DNA from: Patagioenas fasciata
Taxonomy: Eukaryota > Chordata > Aves > Columbiformes > Columbidae
NCBI RefSeq assembly: GCF_037038585.1
Contig: NC_092526.1
Coordinates: forward strand, 37,089,501 to 37,153,500
DNA: 64,000 nt
Reading direction: 5' to 3'
Shown here: one piece after another, positions 10,874 to 22,800 of the stretch
How the letters are laid out: every line of letters starts with the position of its first letter
How positions within the stretch are numbered: position 1 is the stretch's first letter
Notes under the pieces: model-generated
What the model saw: only the letters and a program-made list of their open reading frames with translations
The model's database searches: none
Told to the model about the DNA's origin: nothing
Program-made: the position numbers and the translations under genes

Positions 10874-13800
10874 CTGCAAAGCAAAAAGAAAAGCCATTCA
10901 AATCCAGAACAACTACCTGCAGAAATGGGCTACTTAACTCTTCAGGTCAAACCTATTACCTAGTACTGCCATTTTTAGAATATGGAGGTATCACTAAGAA
11001 AGGCAAGTCAGGAAAAAAGGTTGCATTAATAACAATTGTTTCTCACAAATCACACACACTCAAGATCCACAGATCGTCTTAACATGTAGATCCCAGTAAG
11101 CCAGCACCAATGAAATTCTGCTTCTGTGAGAAAAGGATCCTACTCAATGACAAAATTCTGCTTGCAGGACTTACATTAGAGCCTGTAGGCCAAGTTGAAC
11201 GCTACTGCAATAATTTCATTGATTTTTATTGTAATAAATAGATGGACAATAACAACACAGATAAGACCAATGTTTATCTGTTCATCTCTTTATAGTCTTA
11301 ACTCTTCCCTTTGTCTGCTATGCCAAGAACATGGCAGTGTTAACGTGCTGAGGCAGATCTTGAGACAGTCAAACTTTTAAGGCTTGTTTTGTAAAGACTA
11401 ATTTGCTGTAGATAACTTGGTAACATACCAAGGACAGCACTGAAAAATACCTGGAAGGTAGCTTGTCAGAGCAGCACACTGCACATACGTGTAAACACAT
11501 GCTTGCTTGCCCTGAACCTTTAGGTCCAAAGCAGAGCAGCTTCAAAAGGAGAGTCTGAGTGTCCCTTCATTACCCTGCATAGATTTGTAATGCAGCTGAT
11601 GTTCTGGGAAATGAGAGGACAAAATTGAACCCAGTTCTTTCTCTTATTAGAGAAATAATAGTTGTAGTACTAGGTTAAAAATAAACAAGTCTGTTCCACG
11701 ACCTGTCTGGTAAGAAGACTCTGAAAGTAATTTTTGAAATTCAGCTCCACAAATGAGACAGGATGAAGAAAGCCTAGTTTGTAAGACCTGAAAGGACTCG
11801 GGTATTGATTTGTCACTCCTACAAATACAATCTTACATACAGCACTTCAGTGGGCTATACGCGACATTTAGAAATTAAGCCATTTGGGGCTGTTACTTGT
11901 GTCAGCATAAGATTTAAGTAGAACTGGATCAAGAAGTGCCTCCCAGTGCAAACTACTAACCTGTCTTCTTGGGTGACAACCTTTTCTTTCTTTTTGTGAT
12001 TTTTTGCCAGCTTGGGCTGTATATTGAGCAACCTCAAGTCTGCGTGCATTAGGTGTTCCTTATGAATAGCTAGAGTTATACTGAACTACAAAAGAGCTTT
12101 TAAAATGTAAAATTTACACAGAGAATTTGCACAATAATATCGATGAATATTTATGCTATAATCCTCCAGTAAGTACCACCTCACCATCTGCCTCTTTATA
12201 CTCCTCTCCCCTGCTTTGCTATGGAGCTTAGATTTGCAAATATCTATTAAGCAGGCAGGCTAAAAGCCCGACACACAACATGATACTGTTGCAAAAGCTG
12301 TCAATTTAACTCAAGTGGGGGTAATTCCCCATTGTTTCTCTTGGATTTCCAAAACACAAAAGCCTTATTTTACTGGAGTAAGACTGCTGACTAAATGAGG
12401 GGATTCAGAATACTAATTAATTTTTTCTCAAATGCAGAGCCTGAAAGGGTGAATCTACTATTCACTGATATCAGAAAAATGTATAAAAAAAGGAGATGGT
12501 GACATCCTGTAGAAAAAAACTTTTTAAAAGTGAACTCTGTTGTTCAGCATTATTTACTTCATTAAAGTCCCTTGACAAGCACTGAGTCATTTAGGTCCTT
12601 TAGCCTTTCCTTGAGTCTTTCTGCCTCTAGAGGAGAAAACCCAAAAGGCAAGGCAAGGAAAACACGTTAATATGTTAACTCTAAAAAATCAACTCAACTT
12701 GGTGTTTTTAAGAACATACCTGCAGTTGTACAAGGTCCTCACCAATGACTTTTTTCCTTATGGCGACAAACCACTACATTTAACTCACAGAATGAGTCTG
12801 ACACCTTTACTTAAGGTTTCATAGTCACAATTCATGGCATTAGCAGATGTGCTTCTTTGCCTTGCACCTTTATTTAAAGGCAAATTCTCCAGAAAGCATT
12901 TAATAAAATGACTAAAAAAGATCAGGATTCTTAGTGCTTAACACTCCAGTTCTACGCAGAGCTGGCTAGGCAAAAAAGCGATCTGAAAGTACATGCCTGT
13001 TCTTCATTAGACGCACTTCTCTCTTCCGTGCGGCCTCTTCTGCCGGCTGGGTGGGAAGTGCTGGCGAGGAGGCCATGACGACGCCGGGTGCGATGGTGCT
13101 GGTCGGCGCGGTGCGGATCTGGTAGGTCTGCACGTCTCCTGAGGCAGCTGAAAGACACAAGGGAACATCGTGTCAGTTTGGTGACAGCGAAGGGCAGAAC
13201 TCGTCCCTCTAACCACGCGCTCTGGGCTGCAGGACGGGAGGAATAACCATCCTCTGGGTCATCATTGCTATCTCAGCCTTAGTTTATTAACGCGTCCAAG
13301 GTTTTGGGCATTCCTGTTGAAGAAGCCTTCACTTGCGCTTCACAACTTGACTTCTCTTGTTTCTTTCTCCCTTAGTACATTTATTTTTAGTTCTCTGTTT
13401 TTTTGGGCAGCTTTAGCAGTTTTAAGAAGATGAAGGATGGCAAATGGTATTTCTAGCTATGCTCCAAATGTCCGTCTGCAAAAGGAGAAACTGCACGTGT
13501 AAGTATCTGGCACAGAAAAAAGGGTGTAGAAATATAGCATTTACTCCAACAAGAGAGAGACAGCGCAAGCCAGGCACTCACCTTCACCCTTCTCTAGAAC
13601 GAACTAGGTCTTGGGTTTGTGTGTTTACTGTAATGTAGGAGTGTGTTATATTTGCCTGAGCTCATACAAAAATATGACACCACCTAAAGAAATCACAGGT
13701 CCTTAAGAGCACAAAACCCAGAAGATCAATGCATCAATACTGTTTTCCTCGGCTATTTATTTTCACTGATGCCTGGAGACATCTTCACTGGAAAACTTTC

Positions 13801-16800
13801 AAATCACCTGCTTTACAACCATAAAAGCAGGGGTACATTTTTCTGTTATTTTTAATAAACAGATTGTTAATGGCCTCCCAATTTTTAATAAACCCAAACA
13901 TGTATTTTAATACAATAAAAACCGCCAACTTGTTCTAAGCTGAACTAGCCTTGCTTGCTCTAAGTGGAGGTCTAGACCAAATGATCTCTCCTAATGCACT
14001 TTCCTAAATTATTCTATGATTCTAAGACTCAATGATTAAGTACTTGGTGACTAGTTACAAAAGCCACAAGAGGAAGAAATTATGACTAGTAATTGAAAAG
14101 GGGAAAAATTACTAATAAATTAAAGTGTCCTTGTAGAAAGAATATATCAAATGGCCTTCTTTCCTAACTTTAATGCTTTGCTTTATATTTATTATTTTTG
14201 TAGATAACTGGGAGAGCTCAGAACTCTAAAATGGCATGAGTTTTTGCAGAACATATTAAAAAAATCATGTGGACAAAATGCAGGAAATAGAGTGCGGAAA
14301 GCCAAAAATAAATATATTGTTTAAGGAGTAAACCCAAAACATCCATAATTTTATCAATCTGAACGGAATGGCTCCAAGAAAATGTGACAAAGAGCTTTGC
14401 CTGGAATTTCCTTGACTCATTTTGGAGACTTATCTATGCCAAAGGTCTTAATTTTGTTTCCTGGCGCATTTGAAGGAGTTAGGTTGGCAACTTTGATCTG
14501 CATGGAGAAAACATTATACAGAATGACTGGCTGTGAAGCTCCTCACCTTGTACAACAACTTGGTTGCTGGGTACGAGTATCTGTTGCCCGTCTGTGGTCT
14601 GTGCATATTGTAAAATGGTGGTGCCAGGTTGGGTTGCAGCTGCGTTGGTCATAGTCAGCGTCTGGAGACCTTGTACTCCATCTGTGCCATTGTTAGACAA
14701 CTGTATTGCTCCTCCTTGGGTAATAGCAACTGAAATTAAAAACAAAAAGGACAGGGAATTTAAGACACTCATTTACTCATTAACTTCCAGTATTAAACCT
14801 ACATATGGAAGAATACCGTTCTAAGTTCTATCACTTGAACCCTTACACGCCCTCAAATCAGATGCGTGGCTTTAATGTACATTTAAGAAATGCTTTTGAA
14901 GTAAGTTTTCAATTTTTTGTGAGACCCATATTTCTGGGGGGGCCAAAACTCACAGCCTAAAACACAAATTAGTTTCTCTGACAAAAGAGAATCACACAGA
15001 GGAGCTACAATCCTCCCACAGGGAATACTTTTGAATTTCTTAGCTAAGATTTTCTTCTTGGTTGGTTTACATCTTTTCCTCAGTCCTTTCTCTCTTCTCA
15101 TCTGAATTTCCTCTCCTCTTCCATGCTTTATGCCCTTCAGTCTCCTCTGCTGCTGTTGCTATCCATTTTGTGTTTCACTTTCTTCTTGCTTTGGCATTTT
15201 TTTTTCTCTTCTGACTGTATTCCCCCTTCTCTACAGCTTCCTCAGCACCTTCCTAGCGCTGTTTTCATTCATAAAGGTCCAGTTTCACACAATTTTTTCT
15301 TCAAGCAGTCTTACTTTTTTGTGTGTGTACTGCGCCGTCAGCATCATTTGTGATTTTACAGAATTTCACTGTGTTCCTACACACAGACACACAAGAATCT
15401 CAAGTATCTGCACAAGCAATTATTTTACAGTAACGGTAGGAAAGCAGAGTTAACCACATCAGTTTCAACAAAATTAAGTGGGGTATTTGGCAAAGTGCTA
15501 AGGAGTAAAGAGAGATACAAAATTTTTAAGAGATTTTGAGAGAAAGGTGTAAATAAGTAGTTCCTTCTCCCTTTTGCATATTTAATACTGTGTTTGTGTG
15601 AGAGAGTGTGTGAATTCTAGCTTTACTGCTGTATCCCCACTCCTCCAAGTTAAAGCACTCTATAAATTCTAATGAATATAGAAAACACAGAAATGTATAT
15701 TTATTACATAGTTTAAACAAGGTTGCTGAAGCTCTTATTTTTTCGGTACTGTCTAAAAATAAAATTGCAGACTGTAATGTTTTTTCTATTAATGAAGTTA
15801 CAATTTTGTGAACCAGGATTAATAATCTGCCAGGAAAAAAAAAAAACAAACTTCTGCATTATCTCATCTGGTTTCTGAAATTAAGACGTTTATAAGAGCA
15901 TTACAGCTAATTCATATTTTGCCTCAGGACGCTTTAGCTGCACTAACTGGCAAGCAGTTAACTGAACATTTCAAATACTTACAGTAGGAACGTGTTTAAA
16001 AGGACCGGTCATCAAACAGTCACACTAAATTAACCTCATTTTCACCTCCTGTTTTGTCCTAGTCCAAACAGTTATATAGAAATAATAGTTCTTCATCTTC
16101 TCATCCCCACTTACTAGCACCACTGAGAAATTCAGACTACATACTGTACTGCCCACTGCTGGTTTGGTAAATGGGAGTTGGCACCGTAACAGTGGCGATG
16201 GCAGGTGCTGCTGTTTCCTCTTCAGACTTTTCTTCTTCGATCCTTGGCACTCCTGGGGCGTCTGAGGACAAGTCATTCAAAATTTTTCTGGCAAAGACAG
16301 TGTGTTGTAGAGATTTTAATAAAAATTGGGGGGGGAAGTCTATTTAACGCTGGAGAAAAGTGAAAAGTGCAGTAAGGCAGCAAGGAAAATAAAGGTGCAG
16401 AATGAAAAACCCTCACTATGTTCAAACTCTTATTGGAGAGGATTGTACAAAGTGCCACACACAGATGGGCAAAGGAGCCAGCACAGAACAGCCGTGCTTA
16501 TCAACACAAGATCCAGGTGATCCACAGATCCAAGATCCACAGATTCTTCTCAACCCAAGACGCAGCTATCACAACCTTCCCTTTTTCTTAGAAACATGGT
16601 TTTCTCTCATCTGTTTTCACCTGTTTCCTGCTTTTAGCCACATGAAGATTTGAAGAAAGCAAACGCACGTAACAACCTATCTCCTCGCTACATCAGGGGA
16701 ACCGTTTCTTGTCAGAGATCGTAAAGGCCTCAGCCAGAGGGCTCAGTATAAAGGAAGTTGGCAGAAATGCTTATAAAGAGCAACCATTTTATAATCTAAC

Positions 16801-19800
16801 ACCTGCCTGGGAGACAATGCCGAGTGTTTGAGCAAAATCACAGAGTTACATTTACAGGTGCCCTGCCTGGGAAAGCTGTGAGATCAGCACAGTTTGTTTA
16901 ATTACTTCCGTAGGTTAATTATCCAGAGCCAAAACTGCTAAAACATCACAGCTACAGGTCCCACTGAACATGACTGCAATTTGTATCGCTTAGACCAACC
17001 GCCATCCCTCAGAGGACTGTCAGGCCCTTTTCACTGCTGGCATATTGCGGCACCGCAAAACACTGCTTAGGTAAAGGGCAACATTTTTTGTAATTCTCCT
17101 TATGTCCTCCTGCAGACTATCACTAGAACTCAAAGTGTGAGGAAGCAAACGCAGCTGCCGATCCCAAGCTCCAAGACAACACTAATTTCTTAAATAAGGC
17201 TCCTAAGGCTTTGGGAGCCAGCACATCTGTATGGAGCTATTTGGGACGAGCAGTCGCTCTGCTAAGCAACTCGACAAACAGAGCTCTGCTGTTGCTGTTT
17301 TGACTCCGTGTGCGTGCAGGAACCCCAGCATTGCACAAGCGCTCCACTGTGCCAAGCACCACTTGGACAAAGAAAACAATTCCTGTCCAGGGAGTCTTCA
17401 ATCTAGGTGTTAGACCAGAAAAACCAGCGGACAAAACAGATGAAAAAATACAGAAAGAGCAGAGAGGATGAGGAACAAAACACAAGGAGTTTGAAATAGA
17501 AAAGAAGAAACTACAGCTCGCCACTTTTTAAGCTCCTGTCAGATGTGATCTGGTGGTTAAAACCAACCTTTGCCATCATAAAGGTGGATTTAAGATAGAA
17601 GGTAAGGTGGCAGCTTTACAAATGCAGGAGCTATGTTCTGACATGGGGAACACAGGGTATACTTCAGTGGCAGGAACAAAGCAGAGTTTCTGAGGTACAG
17701 CTCTAGCTATTCGATTCTGTGAACCTATCTGTACCTAACCTACCCCTGGGGTCAGTTACAGCTTCAATAATGCCAACCGGGAGCTCACTAAACACAGCTG
17801 TAGTCTGGCTCGGCCTTTCTGATGTGACTCCTTCCCCAGCCCAGAGTCTGAGCTGCGCTTACAAGTTTTACAAAGTCACCAGGATCTGGTTTGAGGGCAG
17901 AGGCTGTGCTGTGCCACCAGTGCGGGCAAGGGCGTCCGCCTCAACGAGTTCGCATGCACAAGTCCCCTCCTCTCAGTTCTGCCGCTTGTTTGTTTAGCTC
18001 TGTTGTCTCACAGTATTCAGCCATTCTTCCATATACAGTAAAAGCAAGAGTGTCGCCGCAGAAGCAGACTGCAAGGAAGCCTGTGGCAGCCTGGACATCA
18101 GCAACACTGCTCCTCACAAATAAAAATATTTTCCCATATCTATTATGGCTAGGGATCGTCAGCAATGATTTTCACTCTCTTCAGCAGAACAGCCTTCAAG
18201 GCTGCTGGAAAAGGTAGAAAATAATTGGAGAGTGCTAAAAAAAATACAGGTGAGATACACTCAGGCCTGGAGTCTAGCTTATATTTCTAAGGCTATGCTC
18301 ATAAAGAAAAAACGGAGCACCTGAATTTTCTGAAGCAGCAGGAACCCACAGGTCACTTAAAACCTGCTGAAATCCAGAGCTGTTCTTTAATGCTATTCAG
18401 CACGTTTTAAGAATGAAAAGCGAGATTTAGTACAGCCAGAAAAACCTGTGCAAGGGCTTAATACATTAAGTAACACAAGACTAACAGTATGTGAAGGAGC
18501 ACCTTACCCAGTGTTATCACAGAAGCATTTGCCATGACAAGATACTAGATGCCTATCACTACATTCAACTCACAGCCTGGCTTCTTAAAAACAACCAGTT
18601 TTGCTCAAGCAGAAATTGTCTCTGAGCCACAGAATACCACATGTTCATCAAAAGTCTCATGGGAGAAAGGAATTAAGTTTGATTGCTGCTAGCATTTCAA
18701 CAATAATGAAAAACAATAGAGCTGATTTTTTGCAGACTACAGATTATACAGAAGCCACTTTCTTGCAAAGCTTCAGTGTATTTCAAACATTAAGTATCCA
18801 CGAAAGCCATCTCTAAGGAACTCAGCTCAATGATACCTCAATGTGTCACAAATTTTGCCAATTAGCTTATTCTCAGCTCATTTCTGCCTTAACTGAGTGT
18901 AACAGATGAGGTTTCTTCCTCCTCCTATTTGTTATCTCTACATCCTATTCCATGGAAAGACATTGCAGAAAAGAGATTTCAGTTAAATGGTAAATCTAAA
19001 ATTAACTATACACTGTTTCTCTATGCATCCATCAAGCAAAATGGTTCTGGTTTAACCTTCATACCTGTAGGAGGGTCGTCTGGAAAGAATTTCTCGTCGT
19101 TTCTGTGAGTCTGTGACACTGTCTACTGATTCCTGTGAATCTTCACTTTCTGCTATAGTGGAGATCTGTAAATAAGAACAACAATCAAACTTAACAAGAC
19201 ACTTCTAGTGTCTTTATTTTAAGGAAATGTTGTCATCCTGCGAAAAACAGTACAATGCTAGGATTTTACAGTGCTTCTACCTAGGCAATGAACAGAAAGG
19301 ACATGCCATTTAGTTAACAGATTCAGAGAAGAATGACCACTACCCATGAGGGTGTCCTTTATAATTTAAATACGAAAATATAAACATTAATTCCATACAC
19401 TTTTTGATTTCCATGATTCCTTGTTTCCATCAAATTTAAGGAAACAAGGAAAGATTTTTTAGTGAAATTTATGGAGAGAATAACTAAAACCAAATTAAGA
19501 TAGTGGAAACTTTTGGAAACAAAGAGCAAAATACCAAGGTTGAAAAACAGCGATTTACAAATAATTGGGTAGATATGTTACAGAGAGACTGCCTTTTTGG
19601 GTGGAAATTGTCAGGAAAATGTCATGCATAAAGATGCTGAAAAATAATGCAGTGCTGCAATTCTGAACATCTGTGCTCAAAAACGACAAAGATTTATGAA
19701 ATAAAACTAAAATGTTTATATATCAATCACGTTTCAACAATCTTAAGTGTGCCAAGAACGCAAAAACATCTCCAATCCATAAAAACAGAGACTGTTTTCC

Positions 19801-22800
19801 AAAAGGCTGCACTCATGTGACAAATATACAAAAGCTAATGACAGTTAGTGAAGAGAGAAATGCCTGTGTGAGAAACAGAGCTCACAGCATGGTATTTTAT
19901 GCACTGTAGGGAGGGCTCCTCCAGGTTCCAAATCTTGCTGGCACCCAAACCTCCCAGTTATCAGACAGGGGCCTGAACAGGTCCAAGGCTGACTCTGAAC
20001 TACCTGGCTTTGAATATCACAGCATTCCAAACACTTCTGGCTTTGGGCTGAGCCAGGTGAATTCCAAGCGTGGTTTCATTGTCAGGCTCTTATCTTCCAC
20101 CCCAGGGCTAAGAACTTGTGCACTTATCTGAAAACTGCTCGCCTCTGATTGATTAAAACTCTAAACTTTTGACTCCAATGGCTGAGGATGGTAGAGCTGA
20201 CAAGGAGCAAACAAAGATTATTATCAGAATGGCCTAGTTTTGAATTATGCATGCCTTATTATTTTTTAAAATAGTACCTAGCTAAACATCTATTTCCAAT
20301 AGGCACAGTTTCTACTTTTCAAAATTAAACCTTTTTTTGAGCTCAGTGTACTAATGGCAAAGGAATGAGGTACAGTCCTTGCTGTACGTTGCCGCTGTAC
20401 ACCAAGCAATTTGTCTTCCTGTGCTCAGTAACGCTGGGCTTGGAACGGCTAAAAAAAACGAAGTTACAGGTTTTAAAGATTTCTGACTGTCTCCTGTGTC
20501 TTCAAGGTATATCATAATATTGCATTATCTGTCTTGCTTTAAGGAAGATAAAAACCTAAGGCTTTACAAAGCAAACAACACTCTACAGGCAAATTCTAAA
20601 ACCATTTTTATGAGGACTGATGGGTTTATTTTAAGGAGCATTAACAAACAGACATCTGTCTTGTAAACCAAGGCAAATGTTTTCTAAGTAACAAAGGCTC
20701 TCATCCCAGAATATCAGCCTCATTAACTATTAAAGATTACATTTTAAAAAATCCCTTTTGTTCACTTCAGAATAGTATGAACTCTTATACAGTAGAGAGA
20801 AAAAGTAGATAAATACTGAAAGAAAATAAGGGAAGCTGTTAAACTTACCAACCAAATTCTAGAGGGAAATGAAACTCAGAAATGTTTGAAAGCGAACGGT
20901 GGTTAAACCAGAACAGAAAAAAAAGTCAGAAAGTACCAAATACTGTACAGATTTTGCCTCCAACATGGTCTTGAAGTTCATATAAGCAAAAACACAATCC
21001 AGGACACAAACACATTAGAAATCATTGAAGGTCCAGTTGATGTATTAAGAATTTCTTCAGTCAGTACCTGAACTGTCTGGACCTGTGGAGACTGAATAAC
21101 TGATGGCTGGGCTGCCTGAATTACTCCATGTACTTGAACTGTCTGCCCATTGGGCAGCTGAACTAAGGTCACCGTGGGCGCAGAAGACGTTGCGTGAGCT
21201 GCTGGCATAGATACCTGCAAAGAAGAGACAGTGAGCACAAATTAGATTATTTCAAAATCTTCTTATTTCACTATCAAGAACACTTTCTGGTGAAGCATTA
21301 TGGCTCTTCTAGACCTCAGTTAGATGACCCAAATGTTTCAGCGTAATATAAAACCCCCCCTGAACTGCCTAAACCCAACATCTGACCTACTTAACAAATT
21401 AATCTAACGCACAATTTCTGCAGGCTCAAAACATTGCTTGTAAAACCCCTGAGCAGAATGAGAAAAACACAACTGCCTCTATTTTGAGGTAACTTAATAA
21501 AACGTCTTATTACCTTTCGCTTACTTCAGTTAGACATTGCTAGGACTTGGGTGTACTCCTACAGACACTGCTGAGTCAAAGGCAGAAACATATGGGAGTG
21601 GAGCTATTTTTGTTCTCACTCAAGAGAATGCAAAGTGTTTGCTAGATGTAAGAAGCTGAAATTTTTAGGGAGTCATACCTTTCAGACTTTCTAGAGACTA
21701 AATCATATTGAGTATCTGGCAAAGTCCATTTAAATGAAGAGAACTGACCGTGTGTTCAGACAGAAAACCCATGGGTTTGCAGTGGAAACAAATGGCTTGT
21801 AGGCAGTTATTGTGATTCCGTGTAACAGGTTGACACAAACTCTATAGAGTTATTTTCGTGAGGAAAAATGGCCCGCGTTTTAAACCCTCATTTCCTAACC
21901 ACAACTTTGTTTCTCCAGCCCAGACCTGTAGGTATAGTGTCTACGCCAACAGAGACACGCTAGTGCCTTCAGCACGGCACATCAGTGCTGCGTGCACCAC
22001 TGCACACGTCCTGCGCAGGGGCTCAGGCTCCGAGAAGAACAACACCCCCACAAAGCTGGTCACGTCAGGCGGGGAAGGCCAGCGACGCGATGCACGTGTT
22101 CATTCCTGGGGGCTCCTGAAAGGCAGGAGGGTGCTGGGGCTGCTGTACCTGCGCACGCAGCCTTCGGTCTGCACCTGAACTGCACCATCGCAGCCCTCGG
22201 GGAAGGACTGCGGGCAAACGTGAGCTCTTGGAGGCCACAGCCCGGTCACGGGGCGCTGACTAGCCGGCCTGCTCCTACACACCCAACTCTGGAAAATTTA
22301 ACAATCCTCCAGTGTTCAATGGCATTTTCAATAAATCCGATCCATGTAGCTGTGATGTGAGAAGGAGCTGCACTGCTGTCCTACCTAATTTCAAAGCGCT
22401 GCTCTGTACCAGATGCAGAAGTAAATCCTCTGCTGTCCCCGTGAACACGTGGTGCTCAAAAAGCTGCAGTAGCTGATCTCTGAATTTCCATAAACATCCG
22501 CCACTTACAGGGAAATCTTGCTTAACAACAAAATCGAGAGGAATTACATGTAGACCTTTCTCCTCCACAGCTGTCTGTCACTAATCCCCAAATTTGTGTT
22601 TGCCTTTACCTTCCTTTTTCATGAAAATGGCTGCAGCATTACACGGCAGTACTTAACTCCCATCTGAGAGAAACCGGGGCTGAAGATTAACATGAGCACA
22701 ATTTCCTCTGGCAAATTATATTCCTTTACCAAGCGACCTTTTTAATAATGCATGTCTGACTAAACAGTCCTTGGCAAAGACAGCAGAGCTGATCAACTGG

